A stretch of 64,000 nucleotides of DNA from Henckelia pumila (GCF_033568475.1 NC_133121.1:194876664-194940663), one strand, 5' to 3'; counted from the stretch's first letter, positions 24,721 through 36,149 are shown. Program-made: numbers and translations. Notes: generated by a model from the letters alone, not told the origin.

Positions 24721-26639
24721 GCCTCAACAGCGGGGCGAACTATGCCAGATCCATAACCTTCAACTTGCGGCCTAATCAGATCTCATACAGTACGGTTGTC
24801 TGTCATCTCTTCTTCTGTTTCTAAATCAAGTTCCAGATTAATATCTCTCCTAGCTCTCCGAATCCTTCTAAGTGTGCGCTCGATCTCCAAGTCAAGTGGT
24901 AAGAGATCTTTGGTGTGTCAAGATCGGTGCATGCACCAGCAGATGTGTAGTACCTAAAAACATAACCTACTTTATTGCATGCATTAAATTTAATAAATAT
25001 TAAGATTTATAATTTTTAAGTTTAATAGATTTAAATTATTTATTTGAATTAGGTGTTAATAAAATATTAATTATTTGTTTAAAGGATTTTATTTTACTAA
25101 CTATTAAATTAATTCTTTTAAATGTTTAGATTTACTCATTTAAATTAGTTTATTATACTATTTATTTTTTTTAAAGATTTTAAAGGTTTAAGCTTGCTTA
25201 TTTAAATGATGTTAATTATTTAATTTATTCATTTAAATGATATTAACTACTTTGTTCACTTATTTAAAAGTTACTTGAGATTATTGGATAATTATTTAAA
25301 TAATTTTAACCATTAAACTTATTTATTTAAATATTTTGATTGTTCAAATCATTTTAAAGGTTTTACTCCGCTTGTGTGTTTATTTAAATGACTTTTAATC
25401 GTTCGTCAAGTTTGTTTAAATTATTTTAATCACTCTGTTTATTATTAAAATATTTTATTTATCGTTGTGACATCAAAATATTTAAGTGTTAAAGATTAGC
25501 ATTTTCAAACCCGATAAATAGGATTTAAGTATTTAATTCTTAAATTTTCAAAATTTATTATTTGCGGAATTTGGGTCTAATGCTATTAAAATACTACGTA
25601 TTATATTTTATTTATTACATTTCCTACCCGCTTAAACTCATGAGCTGACCTGTCCCAAAGGATTTTCCCCAGCCCAAATTCACGGCCCATTAAGTGATTC
25701 ACCTGGCCTAAAGTCACAGCCCATTTCTTCTTTTCCCTTCTCCAAGTTTAGCCGATACACATCAAGAGCCTGTTTCTTCCCCGTCTCTATCTCTCACGAT
25801 CGGCATTTTCTCCTCTTCTCCTCCACCCTTCGGCCGCCGCTAGCTACTCTTTCCCGGCGAAGCATCCCTCTAGGCGAGCAGATCAACCTTCTTCCTCTTT
25901 TTCTCAGCTCGATTCCAGCAGTTCGAGCCCCATTTCTGATATTTCCAAGCCGAGGCAAGAATATGGGCTTTTTGGCCACCAAGTGGATTAGTATGATGTG
26001 TTTTTGTTTTCTTGTATGCATTTAGATCTTTGTCTGGAATTTAAGGTAGCTGCACGATTCTTTTCTTTTTTTTTTGTTGTTGATGGCTCATTCGAGCCCT
26101 GTTTATTTTTGGGATTTCCCATTCAAAATATCGTGTTCTCATTTGGCGTATTGTACTTGCTTGTGTCTTTCAAGTCATTTATCTTGTGTTGGCTATAGAT
26201 GAGTAGGAGTTTCTGTCAAGTGTTGCAATTTCCCTGTTTCAAAATTGTTTCAAGATTTCTTTTGCCGTGTGCTATGCGTTGCTTGAGCTTTGTTCGTTGT
26301 TTGGATGGTGATATAGGGGTTACCATGGGTGAGAACGTAGCTCACATGGTAGCACCTAGGTTTGTGTGAAATGGCTAGCAAGATGAGGCGAGGGACTGTT
26401 CAACAGGCATTGGAGGAATCGGGTTTTCTGAGGGCTGGGGTAGGGCATTCACGTGCTGGGAATTTTCTCTAGGACAGGGGTTTCCTTGAGCTAGGTAGAG
26501 GCTTGTGGATAGGGGGTCTGTTTTCGAGCTATGATTTAGCTTGAAGCAGGGAGACTCAAGCTGAGGATGTTTCGGGAAGGGGAGATTGGTCATGGGTTAT
26601 TTGATAGGAGCATAGAAATCCCGTGTCTTAAGTGTCTAG

Positions 26640-26828
26640 TGTTAGGATATCAACCTAAGTCCCACATTGGTAAATCAAGGAAATAATCATGGGTTAATAA
26701 ATGGAATAATATCTCCATTGGTATGAGGCCTTTTGGGTGTGTTCCCAAAATCAAAACCATGAGGGCTTGTGCCCAAAGTGGACAATATCATATCATTGTG
26801 GAGATATCCGGATTCCATTGATCTAACA
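26640..26828 (+). repeat. TRIM 5' LTR
   Basis: 189 bp, TGTTAGG to ATCTAACA, including AGTCCCACATTGG and GTGGACAATATCATA blocks that are common in plant TRIM LTRs. Confidence 0.93.
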
Positions 26829-27052
26829 AGTGGTATCAGATCCATGGTCTGATGGAACCAATGTGGGTGGAATCCTCGGAGACTCAAGGAGAAGAAGTTT
26901 GAGGCCCCGATTAAAGATCCGTGAAAAAGGTCTCGAGGGACGCTCCCGGAAATTCATGTAAGGCGTGTGCTGCAACGCATTGAAGGTGAGTAGGCTCTAT
27001 TGGAGGGACGGATTGAGGGGAGGCCTGGTGGGACTTCGTTTGAGGGGAGGAT

Positions 27053-27243
27053 TGTTAGGAATGATCAACCAAAGTCCCACATTGGAAATTTAAGAGAAAT
27101 ATCATGAATTAATATATGGAATGATATCTTCATTGGTATGAGGCCTTTTGGGTGTGTTCCCAAAATCAAAACCATAAGGGCTTGTGCCCAAAGTGGACAA
27201 TATCATATCATTGTGGAGATATCCGGATTCCATTGATCTAACA
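27053..27243 (+). repeat. TRIM 3' LTR
   Basis: 191 bp copy of the 5' LTR, preceded by the purine tract and followed by the TCTAG duplication. Confidence 0.93.
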
Positions 27244-27858
27244 TCTAGAAAAGAGTGAGAAATAAGGAATTGGATGATCCATTTTTGGGCTTGCATTGGC
27301 TGTCCGGAAATGTAATTAGAATGGGATTACACTCATGTTTCGGTTAAGGGCTCGGGTTTGGAAATAGCCTAGGATGTTAGGGAAATTTCATTTAATGCGG
27401 GAACCAATTCTGTTAATGTTTTGTTGATTTCTAGGCTATTTGATGTTAAGGTGCAGAATTTTAAATGTTAAGTGAGCTGCCCGGAATCATTATTGTCAGA
27501 AATTAGGGGATAAGATTGGTACCTCGAGGATGACTTCTTAATTAAGTTATAAGTGTGTGGGAGTCGTGGTTTCAAGCGGAAATCTTTTTGAATAAGGATT
27601 GGGAGAGTTATAAGTTTTACGGGAGAATCGCTCGAATTTTTCTAAGCGCAAACCTATGGTTTAGAATCTTACCCTTGGTTGCATCCTAAATCACCATCCC
27701 GGTCATCCGCATTTGGGTCTCTTGCATGATCATTGAGTAAATATTTTCAAGTACATTACATCTACATATGCATGCTAAGTTCTTATATCAAGGCAAGAAA
27801 GAAAGTATGAAATAAAATATTTTTATGAACGAAGTGAGATGATTGTGACTATATTTAT

Positions 27859-28043
27859 GACGTGTACGGACGGGATGGGAGATGTTATAGCTTTCCATAC
27901 CACCTGACGTGTATGGACAGGCTGAGAGACGTCTTGGATTCCCTTACCAAATTTATGGGTTTGGGCTGGCTGGGATAAATCTTGGCTTCCCTTACCAAGT
28001 ATGGGCAAGATGGGTTGGGAGATATCCTAACTTTCTTGCGGCA
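27859..28043. repeat. Four 47-bp imperfect tandem repeats
   Basis: Units start near 27,859, 27,906, 27,951 and 27,998. Each has a TATGGnC-GGnTGGGAGA-like head and a CTTnCCTTACCA-like tail. They lie in the solo LTR. Confidence 0.75.
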
Positions 28044-28883
28044 TAGTGCACTACAGCCATGATCATGATCGGAACCAGAGTCACAATTCAAGGATCTAAG
28101 TTCACAGTTACAGTTCAAATATTTATGAATATGTCTCAGTACAATTTATTTAGTTACAATGATTATATTCGACTTAGTCATGCATATGTTTCATTTATGT
28201 TCACCTTTTTCCTTTAGAAATCATTTATTTAAATTAAGGGGCACAAACAAAAGTATTTTTAGTATAAGCTATTTTTAATCTGCGTGTGCATGTATTTATG
28301 TAGTACTCATTATTTTTCCCATATTCTTGTTGGGCCCCTAGGCTCACTACTTCTACTTGGTGCAGGTTTAGGTTATCATTGAGATTGTGGGGCAGGACTA
28401 TCGAGTGGACTGTGATGTGGGCACAACACATCCCTCTGACCATGTCAGTCTTCCGCAAAAGTTTATTTTAGCACTTTAAAGTCCTTCATCTTGTTAATTT
28501 AGTAAATGTAAACGTAAAGATAATATTCTTTGGAATTGTTTATGGGTACTTATGTATAAAATTGTTTAACTTTTGGATAGTTTGGAGTGTCAATCTCTTT
28601 CTCAGGTTTTTGTTATTTTCTTTTCTCGGTCTGGTTTATTTAGTGTTGTTTTTTGCATTTTAAATTTGTTGTCTGTGACAGGCGGGTATGAATATAAATA
28701 GAGAGGTCATGCCGAAAATTTTTGAAAACCCGTATTTTTATTTAAATTATTAATTAGTAGAGGATAGGGGAGTTTCAAGATGAGTACCTGAAAATAAGCA
28801 AGAAAAAAAATTCAGAATTTAATAAAATAAATTAAAATTAAGTCTAAATCTCAAGCGAAAAAAAAAATATTTATATCAAACAG

Positions 28884-28901
28884 TCCCCGGCAACGGCGCC
28901 A
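28884..28901 (-). other. tRNA-Asp primer-binding site of the Athila-like element
   Basis: The plus strand reads TCCCCGGCAACGGCGCCA, identical to the 3' end of plant tRNA-Asp(GTC) including CCA. Its complement therefore lies just inside the 5' LTR on the element's sense strand. tRNA-Asp priming is usual for the Athila/Tat group. Confidence 0.93.
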
Positions 28902-28907
28902 AAAAAT

Positions 28908-30372
28908 TGACCGCTTAAATCGGTATGATTAAGAATCTACTGGCAAACGTACCAAGTAAAGTAATAGTAAAGTGGACAAAGGTCCAGATGTCGAACCCAC
29001 AGGGACTGTATAATTATGAATACCAAAATATGCTTATTACTACTTAATATAGACTAATGAATAAAAGTGATTTCAGATTTTAAACTAAGAAATTAAATAG
29101 AAAATAAAATTCAACTCAGCAAAAACGCAGCAAAGATTTTGGATTAAAATTCAATTTGGAAAAAGCTCGATCAAGGACTCACGTAGGTACCAGACAATTT
29201 ATGTAACAAGTAGTCGATTCAAGACTCAGATTTAATCTTAATTCACGGGAATTCTCCTAATTTGTTCAAAGGACTATTTCTAGAACAATCAAATCTATTC
29301 AAATATTGACGGATTAATCTTTCGTAATTCTAATCAAATTTGAATGCATGACGAACGGTGAAAATTAAGTTTACACCCAAACCGCACATTGAAACTGAAT
29401 TTTATTTCTAGTCGGTTTTACAATATGTTGATTATCAAATTGATCGAAATCGAAACCTCCTCCATCGACTTGGAATTGATTAACATGCAAGCAAACAGTT
29501 GACCAGGTTATTCACAAGATAAATATAAATCTGATAATCAATAAAATAAAATCAATTCTAAAAAATCCCAAACAAACAACCAAGTTTTTTACATACATTT
29601 TTCTGGCCCAATCACGTGGCCTTGATCAAAAGAAAAAATACTCACGAACCAAAATCATGATTCAAACAATGTTTTAATCATGAACTAAAAATAAAAATAA
29701 GAAAAGGAGAAGAAACGAGAAATCTTCTCTCCCAAGTTGTAGTAGCCTCCCTCTGCATTCTCTGTGTGTTGGAACCCTTTAATCTGATGATTAGATTTGT
29801 ATTTATATGTCCAAGGGTCTTCAAAAGATAGTATCCAATCCGAGCAAGAGTTTTCAAAAAATACAAATTCTGCACGCTCCGCTCGCTCCAGCGAGCACAG
29901 GTCTCGCTCGAGCGAGCATGACTCTGTTCCGAAGAATTTCTGGACTCGCTTCACTCGCTCGAGCGAGAAAAATTCTATCTCAGAAGATTTTTGGCACGTC
30001 TCGCTTGCTCAAGCGAGCACAAGTCTCGCTCGAGCGAGTGGATTTTTTTTCTCCGCGCGATGATTTTGAAAAATTCATATCTTGAGTTCTAGTCGTCGGA
30101 TCGAGCTTAATTGGACAGCAGCTTCAAAACATCTTGAATTGTATTTTGAACGGTGGATATCGGATTTGAGTCTCTATAAAATTAAATTTGAATTTTTGAC
30201 CAAGGCTGCTCCGTAATTCATTCTTCAAAAATCCATTTTTCTACAAAATTAACCCGGAGAGTGAAATACACAAGCATGCACTAAACACATAAAAACACAT
30301 AAAAAAAATACGAATGCACACAAAATAGACATAAACTTATCACAAACTAATGCATACAAAATGCACTCATTA
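28908..30372 (-). repeat. 5' LTR of the Athila-like element
   Basis: 1465 bp partner of 19,867-21,312, with the same cluster of CGCTCGAGCG palindromes at 29,875-30,045. Its upper end is followed by GACGG, the presumed target duplication. Confidence 0.9.
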
Positions 30373-30377
30373 GACGG

Positions 30378-32548
30378 TTTGTCAGAGGTCAAAATATTTG
30401 AAAAATGCTTTGGCCAACTGATTTTTGAAAATTACGGAAAGTATCTTAACTAAATTTCATAACCTATTATATCAAAGTTCACCTAACTTAATGTGGAACT
30501 ACACTGAGTCAAACATATGTCAATGTATAGGATAATATCAGTTAGGCCAGAAGCTCTGTTGACTAGTTCAGTTGAGATAAAAAACCGAGTCAGTTGAGCT
30601 TACGGAAAACTGACTATTGGCTTATCAGTTGTCCATTTGAATCTCAATGTTCCCCCTTAATCATAAAAACGGAGGCAAAAAAAGTAAGAGATAGAAGGAA
30701 AAAGAAATCTTAGTTTCATGTAGTGGTTTCATGAAGAAGTCTGTTGCTTGTCATTCAGTTGAGATCAAACTCTACTTTGATATATCTTTGAAAATCATAT
30801 TATATGATATGACATTCCCCCTGAATTAATTCCCCCTCGTTCTTTTTCTAATTGAGTTGATGATCTTGTGAGGGTATCATACATTCATTGACTTGATCAA
30901 ATAATAATCGTCTTAACAATAATAATTTCCATTTGAGAATAAATGATTAGTTTAGAAATCAGTTGCAGGGATCAGTTGAACAACATCAGTCGACATAGTG
31001 TTAGTCGATCATAAGCACCAAAAATGATTTCCTGAGCTCTTTAGTTCATGTCACTTGCAAGCACAAATTAAAATATCATTTGTTACCCATACCTACTTGG
31101 TTTCAGATTTGATTAGTCCTCTGAGAACCCATAGTTGAATTATCTTCACAAGTTTTCTTGTATGTGAATATTTCAAGGAATAGGGTATACTGAACTATGC
31201 ATTGTGTTGTTTGTGCATAGATGGTGTTTTTGTAGATTGGTTTTTCGTGTTGGCCAATACCTACTTGGCTTCAGATTTGATTAGTCCTTTAGGAACCCAT
31301 ACTTGAATTATCTTCACAGATTTTCTTTTATGTGCATCTTTCAAGGAATATGGTAGACTGAACTGTGAATTGTGTTGTGTGTGCATAGGTGGTGTTTTTC
31401 AAGACTTATTTTGAAATATGTTCTATGTTGGACCTTCATTGAGTCTTATCGTGCTTGATCATCTCTAGACCAAACTGGTTTATTCATGGTCCATCTTGAC
31501 TTAGAACCCTCTGGTTCAACATATCCCAACCCTTTGTGGAAAATTTTGTTCAGTTGAGACATCGGTTGATTAACATGAATTTCAGGTTCCAAATGTTCAT
31601 ATATCATGCTGGACCTAAAAAAATTCACAAATCTCAAATTTTTATTGTCCAATCATGATTGAGTATTTATCTTAGATTCACTTTCATCATTCATGTTAAA
31701 GCCTAATACAGTCCTATCACCTGCTTGCTTTTGCATTCCATACAGTTTATCTAGTGAGATAATCGACTGATTCCAAGTGTTGAGTAGATTCTTCAACCTT
31801 TGATTCTTTGTGATTATTACTTGGAGTTCATGTCTCAAGTTTCTGTTCTCAATCATAAGAAAATTTTCTTGAACTTTTAGATGCCACACCTATTGGATTT
31901 GTAAAAATCCAACTAGTTTAACTTATCTGCTAAACTCTTTCTTTCTTCCTTGAATTTCTCGAACTCATGAGATAGTCGATCATACATTCATACTCTTTTA
32001 TCATTTCATATAGTGAAATGATGAGATCATCTCGTGTAAAGTTGTTAAAACTGAAATTGGAAATAACATCATCTTATTCATTGGGTTTAATTTAGTTGAT
32101 CATCATCATCCTTCACTCGTAGAATAAGTTCTTCATCAGTTTGGCTTGATAGACTATCAGAGCGGTAGGGTACATCACTTCATTCTATCATTTGGCTCCT
32201 GCTCTGCTTAGTTGGCTCACTTTCCTCACCTAACTTGATCAACTTCTGCAAAATGTCTTTGGCAGTTGGACATGTCTTGATCTTCTTGAATGTACAGTTG
32301 TTCAAACTATTGTACAAGATGTTCTTGGCAATATTGTCGATATTAGCAAACATATTGTCTTCACTAGTCCATTGACTTCTTGGTTTATCAATGATAATTG
32401 GACCATCAATCAAAACCTTCAACGTATCATCATTAAGTTCTGCAAGGTGGACTTGGGTTCTAATTCTCCACTCATCAAAATATTATGCAAAGAACATTGG
32501 TAGATCGATTGAGGTCATTAGATGTATGTTTGGAAGCAAGAAAGGACC
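30378..32548 (-). pseudogene. Copia-type gag fossil (continues the split LTR element)
   Basis: Minus-strand gag remains. Near the 5' end (32,422-32,180) is the segment DGPIIIDKPRSQWTSEDNMFANIDNIAKNIL (broken into blocks here), CTFKKIKTCPTAKDI and LIKLGEESEPTKQ, a gag block common to SIRE/lysine-rich Copia families. Further along (31,889-31,446) is a probable coiled-coil stretch (LRHELQVIITKNQRLKNLLNTW) and FHKGLGYVEPEG. The stretch 30,378-31,080 has no convincing frame. Old and broken; the pol part is not recognised. The Athila-like element is inserted at its lower edge. Confidence 0.7.
31086..31400. repeat. Tandem duplication, 168-bp period
   Basis: 31,086-31,253 and 31,254-31,400 are adjacent diverged copies (both start with CCTACTTGGnTTCAGATTTG and contain TTTCAAGGAATA and GTGCATAGnTGGTG). 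They lie in the gag-protease linker region of the Copia fossil. Confidence 0.85.
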
Positions 32549-32565
32549 TCGGTCTGATACCAATT
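32549..32565 (-). other. tRNA-Met-type primer-binding site
   Basis: On the minus strand AATTGGTATCAGACCGAG directly follows the LTR remnant and precedes the gag relic. It matches the counterpart at 17,487 in the opposite orientation. Confidence 0.75.
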
Positions 32566-32905
32566 AATCATAGGATAGGATGGGGTGTTTAGAATGGGAA
32601 TGTTGAATAAACCGATAGTAACAAAGGAAAGATGTGTTTTTGGATGATAGGAGACTTAACTGCTCCTAAGTCACCCCTTCTTCCCCTTGGGAAGGTTTAT
32701 GCAAGAACTTTGATATATATAAACACTTATACAAACCCAATCCAATCTTAGAACTTATCACACTGCTTAAGTTGGAACTCCTAGCCTCAACAACTTGAAT
32801 ACAGTCCTCAACTGATTGATATTACAGTACTAGACTGATCTCTTAGTAAAATGAGGGTTTACATAACCTCAACTGATCTTTTTACAAAGAATGTTACAAC
32901 TCGAT
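32566..32905 (-). repeat. Partial LTR next to the 5S array
   Basis: About 340 bp matching the terminal part of the LTR at 16,275-17,486 in inverted orientation (GGGGTGACnTAGGAGCAG shared). It is cut off by 5S repeat sequence at about 32,906. Confidence 0.7.
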
Positions 32906-32929
32906 AAAATAATGAATTCATTCACTGTT

Positions 32930-33048
32930 GGGTGCGATCATACCAGCACTAATGCACCGGACCCCATCAGAACTTCGAAATTAAGCGTGCTTGGGCGAGA
33001 GCAGTAATAGGATGGGTGATCCCCTGGGAAGTCCTCGTGTTGCACCTT
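32930..33048 (+). rRNA. 5S rRNA, left arm copy 1
   Basis: First gene of the array, 24 bp from the retrotransposon junction. It departs from the window consensus at several sites (GACCCC for GATCCC, AACTTCG for AACTCCG, AAATT for AAGTT before the A box, TGATCCCC after the C box) and at its 3' end (GCACCTT). Its upstream promoter spacer is truncated, so it is probably a pseudogene. Confidence 0.9.
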
Positions 33049-33449
33049 TTTTTCATTAATTTCTTCTTTTTCTAACTCGTACTTCTTGTTCTTTCGATTT
33101 TTCGATGTCCTATTCCCGACTCTTTCAGTCCAATTTGCTGATAGAAAAGATGCAATAGACAGAATGACATGACGTGAACGTGCGATCTGGGTGACGCGGG
33201 CCGCTTCGGTGGTTCCTAACGTGCCCTATGGGAAAAATGACCCAAAAGTCCATCTCTAGGTTGGAATTTGAGCGTCTCCGTATCTTTGACCGACATGCGC
33301 ACTGTAGGTATCGAGAAGAGCTTCGCATGAGCAGGCTGAAGCTCCCGTAACTCTCAGTCGGCCGAAAGTTATGTCCATTTGAAAATGCAGAGCCTGTTCC
33401 TCCGATCCGCAATTCGAGAGACAAAACAATAAATAATTCATTCACTGTT

Positions 33450-33568
33450 GGGTGCGATCGTACCAGCACTAATGCACCGGATCCCATCAGAACTCCGAAG
33501 TTAAGCGTGCTTGGGCGAGAGCAGTACTAGGATGGTTGACCCCCTAGGAAGTCCTTGTGTTGCATCCC
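33450..33568 (+). rRNA. 5S rRNA, left arm copy 2
   Basis: Full length. It carries the recurring C-box change GGATGGTTGAC (T for G near position 87) plus CTAGG for CTGGG and CCTTG for CCTCG near the 3' end, which ends GCATCC. Confidence 0.93.
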
Positions 33569-33967
33569 TTTTTCATTAATTTCTTTTTTTTCTTACTCGT
33601 ACTTCTTGTTCTTTCGACCTCGCTGTCCTATTCCCGACTCTTTCAGTCTAATCTGCAGTTAGAAAAGATGTAATAGACTGAATGACACGACGTGAATGTG
33701 CAATCTAGGTGACGCGGGCCGTTTCAGTTGGTCAAAACGTGCCCTACGGTAAAAATGCCCCGAAATTCTATCTCCGGGTTAGAATTTGAGCGTCTTCGTC
33801 TCTTTGACCGAGATGCGCGCTGTAGGTATCGAGACGAGTTTCACGTGAGCAGGCTGAAACTCCTGTAACTCTCAGCCGGCTGAAAGGTATGTACGTTTGA
33901 AAATGCAGCGCCTGTTCCTCCGATCCGCAATTCAAGAGACAAAACAATAAATAATTCATTCACTGTT

Positions 33968-34085
33968 GGGTGCGATCATACCAGCACTAATGCAACGGAT
34001 CCCATCATAACTCTGAAGTTAAGCGTGCTTGGGCGAGAGCAGTACTAGGATGGTTGACCCTTGGGAAGTCCTCGTGTTGCACCCC
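33968..34085 (+). rRNA. 5S rRNA, left arm copy 3
   Basis: One base shorter in the C run after the C box (GACCCTTGGG). C box of the GGTTGAC class. CATAACTCTG replaces CAGAACTCCG before the A box. Confidence 0.93.
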
Positions 34086-34477
34086 TTTTTCATTAATTTC
34101 TTTTTTTTTCGTACTTGTACTTCTTGTTCTTTCGATTTCTCGCTATCCTATTCCCGACTCTTTCAGTCCAATTCGCAGTTAGAAAAGATGCAATAGACTG
34201 AATGACACTACGTGAACGTGCGATCTGGTGATGCGGGCCGCGTGGGTCCCAACATGCCCTACGGTAAAAATGCCCCAAAATTCAATCTCCAGGTTGCAAT
34301 TTTAGTGTCTTCGTTTCTTTGACTGAGATGTGCACTGTAGGTATCGAGACGAGCTTCGCGTGAGCAGGCTGAAGCTCCCGTAACTCCTAGTCGGCCGAAA
34401 GTTATGTCTGTTTGAAAGTGCAGCTCTAGTTCTTCTGATCCGCAATTTGAGAGACAAAACAATATTCATTCACTGTT

Positions 34478-34596
34478 GGGTGCGATAATACCAGCACTAA
34501 TGCATAGGATCCCATCAGAACTCCAAAGTTAAGCGTTCTTGGGCGAGAGCAGTACTAGGATGGGTGACCCCTTGGGAATTCCTCGTGTTGCACCCC
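34478..34596 (+). rRNA. 5S rRNA, left arm copy 4
   Basis: Standard C box (GGGTGAC). Private marks GCGATAATACC, GCATAGG and GCGTTCTTGG are largely shared with copy 12, which supports a block duplication. AATTCC replaces AGTCC. Confidence 0.93.
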
Positions 34597-34993
34597 TTTT
34601 TATTTAATTTCTTTTTTTCTTACTCATACTTCTTGTTCTTCCGATTCCTCGCTGTCCTATTCCCGATTCTTTCAGTCCAATCCGCGGATTGAAAAGATGC
34701 AATAGACTGTATGACATGACGTGAACGTGCGATCTGGGTGACGCGGGCCGCTTTGGTGGGTCCCAACGAGCCCTACGGGAAAACCACGAAAGTCCATCTT
34801 TGGGTTGGAATTTGAGTGTCTCTGTCTTTTTGACCGAGATGCGTGCTGTAGGTATCGAGACGAGCTTCACGTGAGCAGGCTGAAGCTCCCGTAACTCTCA
34901 GCCGTCCGAAAGTTATGTCCGTTTGAAAGTGCAGCGCCTGTTCCTTCGATCCGCAATTCGAGAGACAAAACAATAAAGAATTCATTCGCTGTT

Positions 34994-35112
34994 GGGTGCG
35001 ATCATACTAACAATAATGAGCCGGATCCCATCAGAACTCCGAAGTTAAGAGTGCTTGGGCGAGATAAGTACTAGGGTGGGTGACCCCCTGGGAAGTCTTC
35101 GTGTTGCACCCC
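34994..35112 (+). rRNA. 5S rRNA, left arm copy 5
   Basis: Carries the AATAATGAGCCGG variant in the 5' third, shared with copies 8 and 13. It is altered in the A box (AAGAGTG) and intermediate element (GAGATAAG), so it is probably inactive. Confidence 0.92.
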
Positions 35113-35512
35113 TTTTTCATTAATTTCTTTTCTTCTTACTCGTACTTCTTGTTCTATTGATTCCTCGCTGTCCTATTCCCGACTCTTTCAGTCAAATCAG
35201 CGGATAGAAAAGATGCAATAGACTGAATGACACGACGTGATCGTGCGATCTGGGTGACGTGGGCCGCTTTGGTGGGTCCCAACGTGCCATACGGGACAAA
35301 CTCCCCAAAATTCCATCTCCAGGTTGGAATTTGAGAGTCTCCATCTCTTAAACCTAGATATGAGCTGTAGGTATCGAGACGAACTCCGCGTGTGCAGGCT
35401 GAAGCTTCCGTAACTCTCAGCCGGCCGAAAGTTATGTCCGTTTGAAAGTGCAGCGCCTGTTTCTCCGATCAACAATTCAAGAGACAAAACAATAAAGAAT
35501 TCATTCACTGCT

Positions 35513-35631
35513 GAGTGCGATCATACCAGCACTAATGCACCGGATCCCATCTGAACTCCGAAGTTAAGCGTGCCCGGGCGAGAGCAGTACTAGGTTGGTT
35601 GACCCCCTGGGAAGTCCTCGTGTTGCACCCC
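35513..35631 (+). rRNA. 5S rRNA, left arm copy 6
   Basis: Starts GAGTGCG rather than GGGTGCG, has CCCGGGCG in the A box and GGTTGGTTGAC in the C box. The GAGTGCG start and CGGGC are shared with copy 14. Confidence 0.92.
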
Positions 35632-36030
35632 TTTTTCAATAATTTTTTTTTTCTTACACGTAATTCATGTTCTTTCGATTCCTCGCTGTCTTATTCCTGA
35701 CTCTTTCAGTCCAATCCGCTGATAGAAAAGATTCAATAGACTGAATGACACGACATGAATGTGCGATCTGGGTGAAGAGGGCCGCTTCGGTGGTACCCAA
35801 CGTGCCCTACGGGAAAAACTCCCCGAAAGTCCATCTCCGGGTTGGAATTAGAGCGTCTTTATATATATGACCAAGAAGCGCGCTGTAGATATCGAGACGA
35901 GCTTCGCATGAGCAGGTTGAAGCTCCCGTAACTCTCACCCGGCCGAAAGTTATGTTCGTTTGAAAGTGTAGCGCCTGTTCCTCCGATCTACAATTCGAGA
36001 GACAAAACAATAAAGAATTCATTCACTGTT

Positions 36031-36149
36031 GGGTGCGATCATACCAGCACTAATGCACTGGATCCCATTAGAACTCCGAAGTTAAGCGTGCTTGGGCGAG
36101 AGCAGTACTAGGCTGGTTGACCACCTGGGAAGTCTTCATGTTGCACACC
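36031..36149 (+). rRNA. 5S rRNA, left arm copy 7
   Basis: C box GGCTGGTTGACC. CATTAGAA in the 5' half is shared with copy 15. The 3' end has CTTCATG and GCACACC. Confidence 0.92.

Larger units (their letters stand above)
26640..27243 (+). mobile_element. TRIM element, whole-looking
   Basis: A terminal-repeat retrotransposon in miniature: LTR1 26,640-26,828, TGGTATCAGATCCATGG primer-binding site (26,831-26,847, tRNA-Met type), about 220 bp of non-coding interior, a purine tract (TTGAGGGGAGGAT) and LTR2 27,053-27,243. The LTRs are about 190 bp, start TGTTAGGA and end ATCTAACA, and differ at only a small fraction of sites. Flanking TCTAG on both sides (26,635-26,639 and 27,244-27,248) is a perfect target duplication. 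TRIMs encode no protein and are copied by enzymes of other elements. Confidence 0.95.
24946..28777 (+). mobile_element. Solo LTR (3.8 kb incl. TRIM) inserted in the Athila-like element
   Basis: It begins TGTAGTACC, ends GGAGTTTCA, and is flanked by perfect 5-bp repeats AGATG (24,941-24,945 and 28,778-28,782). With the 604-bp TRIM and its duplicated 5 bp removed it is about 3.2 kb. No coding region is visible. It contains a very AT-rich first part, a CT-rich block (25.7-25.95 kb, reminiscent of an R/leader start) and 47-bp tandem repeats (27.86-28.04 kb). The size and style suggest a large Gypsy (Tekay-type) LTR. The plus orientation is tentative. Confidence 0.82.
19867..30372 (-). mobile_element. 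Athila-like Gypsy element, gag-protease only, with nested insertions
   Basis: A 10.5-kb element in minus orientation: 5' LTR 28,908-30,372, primer-binding site 28,884-28,901, gag 23.5-24.7 kb, protease 22.7-23.4 kb, polypurine tract next to 21,312, and 3' LTR 19,867-21,312. Flanking 5-mers GGCGG (19,862-19,866) and GACGG (30,373-30,377) look like a target duplication with one mismatch. No RT, RNase H or integrase is recognisable, so it would depend on relatives for movement. A solo LTR (24,946-28,777) with a TRIM inside it accounts for 3.8 kb. By eye the LTRs differ by a few percent, suggesting an insertion some one to a few million years ago at usual plant rates. It is broken. Confidence 0.9.

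Noticed and set aside
25640-26400. A host gene start (CT-rich leader and short frames near 25.7-26.2 kb).
   Set aside because: No frame exceeds about 75 residues or shows protein character, and the stretch lies wholly within a solo LTR bounded by a 5-bp target duplication.
28884-28901. A tRNA-Asp gene.
   Set aside because: Only the 18-nt 3' end matches, at the exact place of a primer-binding site beside an LTR; the rest of a tRNA is absent.
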